Below are positions 35,019 to 43,930 of a stretch of 64,000 bases of DNA, in pieces (the first letter of the stretch is position 1; each line of letters opens with the position of its first letter). The notes below the pieces were generated by a model. That model was not told the DNA's origin. It saw nothing but the letters and a program-made list of their open reading frames with translations, and did no database searches. Made by a program: the position numbers and the translations under genes. Source of the stretch: Streptomyces sp. AC558_RSS880 (GTDB lineage: Bacteria; Actinomycetota; Actinomycetes; Streptomycetales; Streptomycetaceae); contig NZ_JAGMUJ010000133.1 of assembly GCF_019049255.1 (NCBI RefSeq), positions 1 to 64,000 of the forward strand. Reading direction: 5' to 3'.

Positions 35019-35069
35019 CGTGGTCCTAGAGCGGTCGGGTGATGGGGGACGTACGCATGGGCGGGCCCG

Positions 35070-36080
35070 TCAGCGGGTTCCGTCGGCGGCGAACCCGGCG
35101 ACGGAGGCCGCGTTGGTCTTCGTGACGAACGCCGGCCCGGTGAGCACGGGCGCGACCCCGCCGCCGCTGATGTTGCCGTTGGTCCGGTACAGCCACAGCG
35201 CGTCGACGGCGAGGTAGCCCTGCAGATAGGGCTGCTGGTCGACGGCGAACTGGACGTTGCCGCCGCGCACGGCGTCCACCAGGTCGTTGTTGAGGTCGAA
35301 GGTGGCGACGTCGGCGTCGCTGTCCGCCTCCGCGGCGGCCTCGACCGCGGTGAGCGCGAAGTCCGCCCCGTTGGTGACGACCTCGTCGATGGTCGGGTCC
35401 TGCCGCAGCCGGGCGGCGATGATGCCGGAGACGGCGCGCATGTCGGTGCCGTCCACGTAGAGGTTCTCGGTGGTCCCGCCGAACGCCTTCTTCACGCCGG
35501 CGCAGCGGGCCTCCAGGGCAACGTTGCCACGCTCGTGGACGACGCACAGGGCGTGCTCGGCCTTCAGCTCGTCCAGCTTGTCGCCGACGGCCCGGCCCGC
35601 CACGCCCTCGTCCTGGCCGAAGAACTCCAGCAGTCCCGCCGACTTCCAGGAGTCGATACCGGAGTTGAGTCCGACCACGGGGATGTCCGCGGCCCGTGCC
35701 TCGTTGACCGGGCCCTTCATCGCCGCCGGCTTGGCCAGCGTCAGCGCGATGCCGTCGACACCGTCGCGGACCGCCTCGCGGACCAGCTCGGCCTGCCCCG
35801 CCGGGTCCGGGTCGCTCACGTACGTCAGCTCGATGCCGTCCTTGGCGGCCGCCGCCTCGGCGCCCCTCTTCACCCGGTCCCAGAACGCGTCGCCCTCGCT
35901 GCCGTGGGTGACCATCGCGACCCTGATCCCTCCGGCGCCGGAGGCGCCCGCGCCGTCGGAGTCCGAGGAGTCGTCGGCCGAACCGAAGGCGGAACAGCCG
36001 GTCGCCAGCAGACCGACCGCGGCTGCCAGCACCGCCAGACGGTGTCTCGGGAGGCGGCGGGACGGGGGACGAGTGTTCAT
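35070..36080 (-). CDS. Periplasmic sugar-type binding lipoprotein, orphan, leading a conservon
   Basis: 336 residues. Signal peptide with lipobox LATGC (C29), then a type-I periplasmic binding fold of the ribose/xylose kind: VAMVTHGSEGDAFWDRVKRG, DGIALTLAKP, VVGLNSGID, VTNGADFALTAVEAA, and QPYLQGYLAVDAL. There is no ABC ATPase or permease in the neighbourhood. It is 51 bp upstream of the conservon kinase on the same strand, so it may deliver a ligand signal to the kinase. No clear Shine-Dalgarno precedes the ATG at 36080. Confidence 0.87.
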   Translation of the reverse strand: MNTRPPSRRLPRHRLAVLAAAVGLLATGCSAFGSADDSSDSDGAGASGAGGIRVAMVTHGSEGDAFWDRVKRGAEAAAAKDGIELTYVSDPDPAGQAELVREAVRDGVDGIALTLAKPAAMKGPVNEARAADIPVVGLNSGIDSWKSAGLLEFFGQDEGVAGRAVGDKLDELKAEHALCVVHERGNVALEARCAGVKKAFGGTTENLYVDGTDMRAVSGIIAARLRQDPTIDEVVTNGADFALTAVEAAAEADSDADVATFDLNNDLVDAVRGGNVQFAVDQQPYLQGYLAVDALWLYRTNGNISGGGVAPVLTGPAFVTKTNAASVAGFAADGTR

Positions 36081-36837
36081 GAGGAGTGCGGACCTCGCTG
36101 TACGGCCGAGCAAGAGCAGGGGGAGAGCACCGACGGAACCACGGGAGCGTGCGCCGAACGGGTGACTATCGCTGGCCCGGAGCCAACCCTGTGGGACCAC
36201 TGGTCGTCAAGTGAACAGCCACGTGAAGTGAGGCGATGCTGCCGCATTGTGATGAACCGTGAGTACGGTGCGGCCGTTTCGCGTCGCCGAACCGAATGGA
36301 CGGTACGGAGCCGCCTCGACTCCTTTCCGCGTCCCCGCCGTTCAGCGCCGACGCGGCACCACCGGTGAGCACCGGGACGGCGGCGGCCGCGGTGGTGTGC
36401 GCGACGGCACGGGGCGCGGCCGGGCTCCGACAGGTACCCGCGGAACGTGCCGGTGTGCGGGCGTCCGGGGCGTTCGGGCCGCTTCCTCCGGAGGGTGGGG
36501 AACGCGGGGGACTCCTTCCGCGCGGTACGGAGCGAACGCCCGGCCCGTTCACCTCCGTGGCGATGCGGGCATAGCGGTCCGTTCCTGGTCAACCGCCTTA
36601 CGGCGAGGGTGGTTCCCCGGACGGATCGAGGGTTTCCCCCGTATCCGGGAAGCCTGCGCGCTGCCTATCGTTCGACCGCAGTCGGCCCACCGGTAACCCC
36701 GGACGGGCCGCTGCTCGCGCCCGGCCGGCCGATTCGCCGCACGTCGATTCACCCCACGCCGCTTCGAGGACGAAGCGAATCGATCTTCCCTCCCCACGCT
36801 CCGCGCTGCCCGGAGTCCCGGCACGAAAGGCACCCCC
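36081..36837. other. Divergent intergenic region between binding lipoprotein and subtilase
   Basis: 757 bases. The open frames here lack homology signs and streptomycete codon bias, so no gene is called. It should contain promoters for the lipoprotein-conservon operon and the secreted protease. No strong inverted repeat was noticed. Confidence 0.5.
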
Positions 36838-38640
36838 TTGCGCACCTCATCGAGCTCTCCCCGCGGCTCCTCCCCGAGACGGAAGCTGATATCCGTCGCC
36901 GCGCTCTCCGTCGCGCTGCTGACGGCCGCGTCCGCCCAGGTCGCCGTCGCCCAGGACGCCCCCTCCGAGACGCCCGCCGCCCGCACCGAGGCCGCCCCGG
37001 GCACCCCGGCCGAACGGCTCATCGTCGGCTACAAGTCCGGTGCCGCCGAGGCCACGTCCGACAAGGCCGCCGCCGCGGACGCCGCCACCAAGGGCGAGAA
37101 GGCCGGGGAGGACGTCGACTTCCGGCGCCGCCTCGGCACCGGCGCCGCCCTCGTCGACCTGGGCACCGGGCCCACCACGGCGGACGTCGCCGACGTCGTC
37201 GCCGAGTACCGGGCCGACCCGCAGGTCGCCTACGTCGTGCCGGACCGCCTCAACAAGCCGCTGGCCACCCCGAACGACACCGAGTACCCCAAGCAGTGGG
37301 ACCTGTTCGAGTCCACCGCCGGCATGCGCGTGCCGGGCGCCTGGGACCTCGCCACCGGCAGCGGTGTCACCGTCGCCGTCATCGACACCGGATACGTCGC
37401 CCACTCCGACCTCGCCGCGAACATCGTCGGCGGCTACGACTTCATCTCCGACACCGCCGTCTCCGTCGACGGCAACGGCCGCGACAGCAACCCGGCCGAC
37501 CCGGGCGACTGGTACGCCGCCGGCGAGTGCGGCCAGGCCACCGGCGGCTCCTCCTCCTGGCACGGCACCCACGTGGCGGGCACCATCGCCGCGGCCACGA
37601 ACAACGGCAAGGGCGTCGCCGGCGTCGCGTACGGCGCGAAGATCTCCCCGGTGCGGGTGCTCGGCAAGTGCGGCGGCTACGACTCCGACATCATCGACGC
37701 CATCACCTGGGCGTCCGGCGGCACCGTCTCCGGCGTGCCCGCCAACGCCAACGTCGCCAAGGTCATCAACATGAGCCTCGGCGGGGGCGGCGCCTGCTCC
37801 ACCGCCACCCAGAGCGCCATCAACGGCGCCGTGAGCCGGGGCACCACGGTCGTCGTCGCGGCCGGCAACGAGAACCAGAACGCCGCCAACTCCTCACCGG
37901 CGAACTGCGGAAACGTCATCACCGTCGCCGCCACCGACCGCTCCGGCAACCGCGCCTCCTACTCCAACTACGGCACGATCGTGGACATCGCCGCGCCCGG
38001 CGGTGAGACCGCGACCGCGGCCAACGGCATCCTGTCCACGCTGAACTCCGGCACCCGCACCCCGTCGACCGAGAACTACGCCTACTACCAGGGCACCAGC
38101 ATGGCCACCCCGCACATCGCGGGCCTCGCCGCGCTGATGAAGTCGGCCAACCCCGCCCTCACCCCGGCCCAGATCGAGTCGGCGGTCAAGTCCAACGCCC
38201 GTGCGCTGCCCGGCACCTGCTCCGGCGGCTGCGGCGCGGGCCTGGCGGACGCCGCCAAGACGGTCCAGGCGGTCAAGGGCGGTACGTCCACGGGCTCCAC
38301 GTACTCCAGCACCACCGCGATGTCCATCCCGGACAACGGCTCGGCGGTCGAGTCGCCGATCAGCGTCAGCGGCCGCAGCGGTTACGCGCCCTCGACCCTC
38401 CAGGTCGGCGTGGACATCACCCACACCTACCGCGGTGACCTGGTGATCGACCTGGTGGCGCCGGACGGTTCGGTGTACCGCCTGAAGTCCGCCGCCGGTT
38501 CGGACTCCGCGGACGACGTCAACACCACCTACACCGTGAACGCCTCCGCCGAGACCGCCAACGGCACCTGGAAGCTGCGGGTCCAGGACACGGCGTCCTA
38601 CGACACCGGCCGGCTCAACGGCTGGCAGCTGACCTTCTGA
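36838..38640 (+). CDS. Secreted subtilisin-family (S8) serine protease with P-domain
   Basis: 600 residues. Signal peptide (basic start, then a hydrophobic stretch ending ASAQVAVAQDA), an I9-type propeptide (AERLIVGYKSGA ... PQVAYVVPDR), and the S8 catalytic domain with Asp in VAVIDTGYVAHSDL, His in SSWHGTHVAGTIAA and Ser in YYQGTSMATPHIAGL. The last 115 residues (MSIPDNGSAVESPISVSG, TYRGDLVIDLVAPDGS, TASYDTGRLNGWQLTF) form a proprotein-convertase P-domain. It would be secreted and self-processed. TTG start with AAAGG upstream. A strong terminator follows. Confidence 0.93.
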   Translation: MRTSSSSPRGSSPRRKLISVAALSVALLTAASAQVAVAQDAPSETPAARTEAAPGTPAERLIVGYKSGAAEATSDKAAAADAATKGEKAGEDVDFRRRLGTGAALVDLGTGPTTADVADVVAEYRADPQVAYVVPDRLNKPLATPNDTEYPKQWDLFESTAGMRVPGAWDLATGSGVTVAVIDTGYVAHSDLAANIVGGYDFISDTAVSVDGNGRDSNPADPGDWYAAGECGQATGGSSSWHGTHVAGTIAAATNNGKGVAGVAYGAKISPVRVLGKCGGYDSDIIDAITWASGGTVSGVPANANVAKVINMSLGGGGACSTATQSAINGAVSRGTTVVVAAGNENQNAANSSPANCGNVITVAATDRSGNRASYSNYGTIVDIAAPGGETATAANGILSTLNSGTRTPSTENYAYYQGTSMATPHIAGLAALMKSANPALTPAQIESAVKSNARALPGTCSGGCGAGLADAAKTVQAVKGGTSTGSTYSSTTAMSIPDNGSAVESPISVSGRSGYAPSTLQVGVDITHTYRGDLVIDLVAPDGSVYRLKSAAGSDSADDVNTTYTVNASAETANGTWKLRVQDTASYDTGRLNGWQLTF

Positions 38641-38655
38641 TCCACCCCCGAAAAG

Positions 38656-38706
38656 GGCGGGCCGGCCGGTGCGGATGGGGCACCGGCCGGCCCGCCGTTC
38701 TCTTTT
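38656..38706 (+). terminator. Strong hairpin with T-run after the protease
   Basis: 17-bp perfect stem (38656-38672 with 38680-38696), 7-base loop, then GTTCTCTTTT. Most complete terminator in the window. Confidence 0.85.
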
Positions 38707-38727
38707 GCCCCCGCACCTGACACACTT

Positions 38728-38749
38728 AGATACCGGACGCGCTGTTTTC
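38728..38749 (+). promoter_or_regulatory. Candidate autoregulatory element (ARE) upstream of cprB homologue
   Basis: A 22-base stretch including ATACCGGACGC and GCTGTTTTC. It agrees in about 15 of 22 places with the consensus I recall for CprB-type binding (ATACGGGACGCCCCGTTT core). It lies 147 bases before the receptor gene. The match is from memory, not computed. Confidence 0.45.
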
Positions 38750-38895
38750 TTTCGGAGAGTGCGTTTGCTTTGTCCGATGTGTGCAAGTCCGGTGGGATAC
38801 CCGCGCGATGAGGGTCATCGCAGTGTGAGATATCGTGTACCCCGCGTGAAAACAAACAGCACGACCCGTTCCTTTCCGGCTCAGGAGTTCAGGCG

Positions 38896-39543
38896 ATGGC
38901 GAGGCAGGTACGCGCCGAGCAGACCCGCGCGACGATCATCACGGCCGCCGCCGAGCTGTTCGACCGGCAGGGCTATGAATCGACCAGTCTCAGCGACATC
39001 GTCGAGCACGCCCAGGTCACCAAGGGGGCCCTCTACTTCCACTTCGCCGCGAAGGAGGACCTCGCCCACGCCATCCTGGAACTCCAGTCCGCGACCAGCC
39101 GCCGGCTGGCCCGGGACACCGAGATGCGGGGGCACACCTCCCTGGAGGCGCTGATGCGCCTCACCTTCTGCATAGCCAGGATGTCGGCCGAGGACCCCGT
39201 CCTGCGGGCCGGACTGCGGCTCGCCACCGGCGGCACCCGCCCGCGCCCCCCGCTGAGCCATCCCTTCACCGAGTGGCTGGACATCGTCACGGCCCGGCTC
39301 CTCGGCGCCGTCAAGGAGTCCGACGTCCACCCGGACGTCGACATCGACGTCGTGGCGCACTCCCTGGTCTGCTTCTTCGTCGGCACCCGCGTCGTCGGCC
39401 ACTCCCGTGAATCCGTCGCCCGGCAGCCCCGCCGTACGGCCGAGATGTGGCAGATCCTCATCAGGGGCCTGGTCCCCGTCACCCGGCGCGCCCGCTACCT
39501 CAGCCTGGCCGCACGGCTGGAGCGCGAGATCGCGCCGGTGTGA
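38896..39543 (+). CDS. cprB: TetR-family gamma-butyrolactone receptor homologue (CprB-like)
   Basis: 215 residues, same length as CprB. The N-terminus MARQVRAEQTRATIITAAAE, then SLSDIVEHAQVTKGALYFHF, is the conserved ArpA/CprB DNA-binding domain. The C-terminal ligand domain keeps VLRAGLRLATGG and EWLDIV. Such proteins repress antibiotic and differentiation genes and release DNA on binding a butyrolactone; CprB itself has no firmly known ligand. An ARE-like site lies upstream, suggesting autoregulation. It precedes the DUF89 and geosmin synthase genes. Confidence 0.88.
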   Translation: MARQVRAEQTRATIITAAAELFDRQGYESTSLSDIVEHAQVTKGALYFHFAAKEDLAHAILELQSATSRRLARDTEMRGHTSLEALMRLTFCIARMSAEDPVLRAGLRLATGGTRPRPPLSHPFTEWLDIVTARLLGAVKESDVHPDVDIDVVAHSLVCFFVGTRVVGHSRESVARQPRRTAEMWQILIRGLVPVTRRARYLSLAARLEREIAPV

Positions 39544-39584
39544 CCTGCGGCGCGCGACGACCGGCGCGCGTTACGGTGAGCCGC

Positions 39585-40763
39585 ATGTCCGACCACCCCA
39601 CCGCGCCCGTGATCGTCGCCGACGAGCCCGGCACCTTCCCGCACAGCGTGCTGGCCGAACGGCACCCCGCGATCATCCGGCAGGTGCGCGAGGCCTTCCC
39701 GTACGGGCCCGAGCAGCACCGCGCGCTCGACGCCCTGCTCGCCGACTGCGCCGGGGGCACGATCGAACCCCTCCCCGCCGACGCGCACGACCGGCGGCAC
39801 TGGGAGACCTGGGGGATGGACACCTACGCCGGCCGTTCCTGGTACGACGTGCCGTGGCTGTGGTCCGAGAGCTGGTTCTACCGCCGGCTGCTGCACGCGG
39901 TGGGCTACTTCGCCCCCGGTCCCTGGCAGGGCATCGACCCGTTCCGCCCCGCCAAGCTCGCCGAACTCGACTCGCCCGCCACGGACGAGGAACTCGCCGC
40001 GCTCGACGACCTCGCCGCACGCCCGGTGGACGAACGGGCCCGCGCCCTGCTGCACGGCTCCCTGTGGGGCAACCGCGCCGACCTCGGCTTCCGGCTGTCC
40101 GCCGGGGGAGCCGAGGAGACGGCCGCCGTACCCGCCCTGGTGGCCGACGACAGCGAACGGCTGTGGTCCCTGCTCGGCGCCTCCCCCGCGGGCACGCTGT
40201 GCCTGGTCGCCGACAACGCGGGCCGCGAACTCGTCCCGGACCTGCTGCTCATCGCCCACCTGCTGGCGCACGGCCGGATCGCCCGGGCGGTGCTGCACGT
40301 CAAGCCGTACCCGTACTACGTCTCCGACGCCACCACCGCCGACGTCGTGGACGCGGTGCGCCGGCTCACCGGTGCCGAGGGCGCGGCGGCCGAGTACGGC
40401 CGCGGCCTGTGGGCCGCCCTCACCGACGGCCGGCTCACCCTCCGCGCCCACCCGTTCTCCTGCGCGCCGCTGCCGTACGAGGACATGCCGGACGACCTGC
40501 GCGCGGACTTCGCCGCCGCCGCGCTCACCGTCGTCAAGGGCGACCTCAACTACCGTCGCCTCGTGGGCGACCGGTACTGGCCCCCGACCACACCGTTCGC
40601 GGAGGTCACGGCCTACTTCCCGGGCCCGGTCGCCGCCCTGCGCACCCTGAAGTCCGACGTGATCACCGGTCTGACCGCCGCCACCGAGGCGGCACTGGTC
40701 GCGGCGGAGGCGCAGCGCTGGCGCACCGGCGGCACCCACGCGCTGATCCAGGTCCGGACATAG
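39585..40763 (+). CDS. DUF89/ARMT1-like damage-control phosphatase family protein
   Basis: 392 residues. The family core is visible: the metal-binding Asp-Asn in LVADNAGRELVPDLLLIAHL, VLHVKPYPYYVSDAT and the phosphate/metal-binding VVKGDLNYRRLVGDRYW. DUF89 proteins are metal-dependent phosphatases that remove damaged or overaccumulated sugar phosphates. It lies 41 bp after the CprB homologue and 94 bp ahead of geosmin synthase; a functional link with either is unknown. Confidence 0.85.
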   Translation: MSDHPTAPVIVADEPGTFPHSVLAERHPAIIRQVREAFPYGPEQHRALDALLADCAGGTIEPLPADAHDRRHWETWGMDTYAGRSWYDVPWLWSESWFYRRLLHAVGYFAPGPWQGIDPFRPAKLAELDSPATDEELAALDDLAARPVDERARALLHGSLWGNRADLGFRLSAGGAEETAAVPALVADDSERLWSLLGASPAGTLCLVADNAGRELVPDLLLIAHLLAHGRIARAVLHVKPYPYYVSDATTADVVDAVRRLTGAEGAAAEYGRGLWAALTDGRLTLRAHPFSCAPLPYEDMPDDLRADFAAAALTVVKGDLNYRRLVGDRYWPPTTPFAEVTAYFPGPVAALRTLKSDVITGLTAATEAALVAAEAQRWRTGGTHALIQVRT

Positions 40764-40857
40764 TCCGGGAACTCCCGAACCGAGCACTGTTCACGCGATG
40801 GTGTGATCACGTCCCGGCCGGTGGATGCCGCCACCGGGCCGCGGGTAGCCCCCGGCC

Positions 40858-43017
40858 ATGACGCAGCCGTTCGAACTCCCGCACTTCTACCTGCCGCATC
40901 CCGCGCGGCTCAACCCGCATGTCGACGAGGCCCGCGCCCATTCGACCGGGTGGGCGCGCGACATGGGCATGTTGGAGGGCAGCGGGGTCTGGGAGCAGGC
41001 CGACCTCGACGCGCACGACTACGGCCTGCTCTGCGCCTACACCCATCCCGACTGCGACGGGCCCGCCCTCTCGCTCATCACCGACTGGTACGTGTGGGTC
41101 TTCTTCTTCGACGACCACTTCCTGGAAAAGTTCAAACGCACCCAGGACCGCGCCGCCGGCAAGGCCCACCTGGACCGGCTGCCGCTGTTCATGCCGCTCG
41201 ACCCGGCGGCTCCCGTGCCCGAACCGGAGAACCCGGTCGAGGCGGGCCTCGCCGACCTGTGGGCGCGCACCGTGCCGGCGATGTCCGCCGGCTGGCGCCG
41301 CCGGTTCGCCCTCGCCACCGAACACCTCCTCAACGAGTCGATGTGGGAGCTGTCCAACATCAACGAGGGGCGGATCGCCAACCCCGTCGAGTACATCGAG
41401 ATGCGCCGCAAGGTGGGCGGCGCTCCCTGGTCCGCCGGGCTCGTGGAGTACGCGACCGCCGAAGTGCCCGCCGCCGTCGCCGGAACCAGGCCGCTGAGGG
41501 TGCTGATGGAGACCTTCTCCGACGCCGTGCACCTGCGCAACGACCTGTTCTCCTACCAGCGGGAGGTCGAGGACGAGGGCGAACTCAGCAACGGCGTACT
41601 CGTCCTGGAGACCTTCTTCGGCTGCACCACCCAGGAGGCCGCCGACATCGTCAACGACGTCCTCACCTCACGCCTCCACCAGTTCGAGCACACCGCGTTC
41701 ACCGAAGTCCCCGCCGTGGCCCTGGAGAACGGGCTCACCCCGGCCGAGACCGCGGCCGTCGGGGCGTACACGAAGGGCCTGCAGGACTGGCAGTCCGGCG
41801 GCCACGAATGGCACCTGCGCTCCAGCCGCTACATGAACGAGGGCGCGCGGTCCGCCGCCCCCTGGCAGTCCCCGTCCGGCCCCGGGACGTCCGCCGCCGA
41901 CGTCGGCGCACTGCTCGCCGGCGCGGGGGCCGAGAGGCTGCGCGCCCACGCGCACGTGCCGTTCCGGAAGGTCGGCCCGTCGATCATCCCCGACATCCGC
42001 ATGCCGTTCCCGCTGGAGCTCAGCCCCGCGCTCGACGGCGCGCGGCGGCACCTGCGGGAGTGGTCGCGGCGGATCGGCTTCCTCAACGAGGGCGTCTGGG
42101 ACGAGGACAAGCTCGAGAGCTGCGACCTCCCCCTGTGCGCGGCGGGCCTCGACCCGGACGCCACCCAGGAGCAGCTCGACCTCGCCTCCGGCTGGCTGGC
42201 CTTCGGCACCTACGGCGACGACTACTACCCGCTCGTCTACGGCCACCGCCGCGATCTGGCCGCCGCGCGGCTGACCACGGTCCGCCTGTCGGCCTGCATG
42301 CCCCTCGACTCCGGCGAGGTCCCGCCGCCGCCCGTCAACGCCATGGAGAGGGCGCTGATCGACCTGTGGAGGCGTACGACGGCCGGTATGACGCCCGATG
42401 AGCGCCGCCCCCTGAAATCGGCCGTCGACACGATGACCGAGGCCTGGGTGTGGGAGCTGTCCAACCAGATCCAGAACCGCGTCCCGGACCCCGTGGACTA
42501 CCTGGAGATGCGGCGCGCCACCTTCGGCTCCGACCTCACCCTGGGGCTCTGCCGCGCCGGACACGGACCGGCGGTGCCGCCGGAGGTCTACCGCAGCGGT
42601 CCCGTCCGCTCCCTGGAGAACGCGGCGATCGACTACGCGTGCCTCCTCAACGACATCTTCTCGTACCAGAAGGAGATCGAGTTCGAGGGCGAGATGCACA
42701 ACGCGGTCCTCGTCGTGCAGAACTTCTTCGGCGTCGACTATCCGACCGCGCTGCCCGTGGTGCAGGACCTGATGAACCAGCGGATGCGCCAGTTCGAGCA
42801 TGTCGTGGAGCACGAACTGCCCGTCGTCTACGACGACTTCCAGTTGTCGGACGAGGCGCGGGCGATCATGCGGGGCTATGTGACGGACCTGCGGAATTGG
42901 ATGGCGGGCATCCTCAACTGGCACCGCAGCGTCGACCGTTACAAGGACGAGTACCTGTCCGGCCGGGTCCACGGCTTCCTCCCGGACCGCGCACCGGCAC
43001 CGCCGGTCCCCGTCTGA
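40858..43017 (+). CDS. geoA: Geosmin synthase (bifunctional germacradienol/geosmin synthase)
   Basis: 719 residues, two fused terpene synthase domains. The N-terminal domain has DDHFLE at 85-90 and NDLFSYQRE; it converts farnesyl diphosphate to germacradienol. The C-terminal domain has DDYYPL and NDIFSYQKE and fragments germacradienol to geosmin with loss of acetone. Metal-binding motifs are intact in both halves, so it should be active. It is the homologue of S. coelicolor SCO6073. Weak ribosome site before ATG 40858. Geosmin production is usually linked to sporulation. Confidence 0.96.
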   Translation: MTQPFELPHFYLPHPARLNPHVDEARAHSTGWARDMGMLEGSGVWEQADLDAHDYGLLCAYTHPDCDGPALSLITDWYVWVFFFDDHFLEKFKRTQDRAAGKAHLDRLPLFMPLDPAAPVPEPENPVEAGLADLWARTVPAMSAGWRRRFALATEHLLNESMWELSNINEGRIANPVEYIEMRRKVGGAPWSAGLVEYATAEVPAAVAGTRPLRVLMETFSDAVHLRNDLFSYQREVEDEGELSNGVLVLETFFGCTTQEAADIVNDVLTSRLHQFEHTAFTEVPAVALENGLTPAETAAVGAYTKGLQDWQSGGHEWHLRSSRYMNEGARSAAPWQSPSGPGTSAADVGALLAGAGAERLRAHAHVPFRKVGPSIIPDIRMPFPLELSPALDGARRHLREWSRRIGFLNEGVWDEDKLESCDLPLCAAGLDPDATQEQLDLASGWLAFGTYGDDYYPLVYGHRRDLAAARLTTVRLSACMPLDSGEVPPPPVNAMERALIDLWRRTTAGMTPDERRPLKSAVDTMTEAWVWELSNQIQNRVPDPVDYLEMRRATFGSDLTLGLCRAGHGPAVPPEVYRSGPVRSLENAAIDYACLLNDIFSYQKEIEFEGEMHNAVLVVQNFFGVDYPTALPVVQDLMNQRMRQFEHVVEHELPVVYDDFQLSDEARAIMRGYVTDLRNWMAGILNWHRSVDRYKDEYLSGRVHGFLPDRAPAPPVPV

Positions 43018-43072
43018 CGCCCGGCACCGCCGGCACAGCCCGTACCGACCGCACCGCCGCCGGAGGCGAACC

Positions 43073-43618
43073 ATGGAACAGACCGCGTTACGGCCCAGGC
43101 CGATGCCCGGCGACGGGGGCGGCGGCGGATCCGGGGGCGGGCCGGACTCCGGCCCGCCCGGCAGGCGCCCCGGGCGCCGGCGCGGGCGGCCGGCGGCCGT
43201 GCTGCTCGGGGTGCTGGCGGGGATGGTCCTGGTGCTCGCGGGGGCCGGGCTGGGGGCGGTGGGGGCCACGGTCGTCGGCGCGGGCGGGCTCGCCGAGCCG
43301 AAGCGGCAGACCGGGGCGGCCCCGGCACCGCGGTCCGCCCCGCCCGCGCCCGTGGTCACCAGGCTCGGCGTGGAGGTGGCCGACGACAGGAGACCCGGGG
43401 CGCTGGTCGTCGCCGTGCACGTGCCCGGCCCGGGGGCCTCGGCCGGTCTCGTGCGCGGCGACGTCCTCCTCGCCTTCGGCACCACCCGTGTCGACTCGGC
43501 CGCCGACCTGGCACGCGCCGTCTCCCGGGCCCGCCCGGGAGACGAGGTGAGACTGACGGTGCGCCACCGCGGCGGCGGCTACCGGCAGCTGACGGCCGTC
43601 CCCGGCATCGTCACGTGA
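43073..43618 (+). CDS. Membrane-anchored PDZ-domain protein
   Basis: 181 residues. A Gly/Pro/Arg-rich cytoplasmic head (1-40), one membrane helix (about 41-70), a short Ala/Pro linker and an external PDZ domain (GVEVADDRRPGALVVAVHVP, ASAGLVRGDVLLAFGTTRV, RPGDEVRLTVRH). There is no protease domain, so it is a HtrA-like PDZ on its own. PDZ domains bind C-terminal peptides. It follows the geosmin gene by 55 bp on the same strand. Confidence 0.8.
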   Translation: MEQTALRPRPMPGDGGGGGSGGGPDSGPPGRRPGRRRGRPAAVLLGVLAGMVLVLAGAGLGAVGATVVGAGGLAEPKRQTGAAPAPRSAPPAPVVTRLGVEVADDRRPGALVVAVHVPGPGASAGLVRGDVLLAFGTTRVDSAADLARAVSRARPGDEVRLTVRHRGGGYRQLTAVPGIVT

Positions 43619-43930
43619 CCACGCGGAAGTGGGTCGTCAGCCGGCCCTCGTCGTCCCGGACGTGGAAGGCGGGCCCGACCGGGGCGTCCGGGTCCGGGAC
43701 CTGCTCGCCGGATCGGCGGACTCACTCCCGCTCGGCCCGTACGCCTCCTCGACCGCGCCTGCTGACGGTCTGATGCGATCGGACCGTTCCAGGTATTGGA
43801 GATGGAAGGGGAACGCTCAGCCATTGGTCGTGGCGGGTCGCGGGGCGAACACGGCGAACCGGCTCGCGCCGCCCCCGCCCGCCGGGCAGGATGCTGCCCG
43901 TAACCCGCTGTCGCCCTGGGAGGCCCCCGA
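43619..43930. other. Intergenic region after PDZ gene, possible gene tail on minus strand
   Basis: No intact gene. On the reverse strand about 36 codons (43614-43721) with normal streptomycete third positions read GEQVPDPDAPVGPAFHVRDD and end at a stop that overlaps the PDZ stop; this may be the leftover C-terminus of a lost gene. The remaining part holds the promoter of the M24 peptidase. Confidence 0.35.

Noticed and set aside
32688..35042. 784-codon plus-strand frame
   Set aside because: Antisense shadow of the conservon kinase gene, caused by high G/C third positions.
36081..36837. Several short open frames, 60-230 codons
   Set aside because: No codon bias or motif; treated as regulatory DNA.
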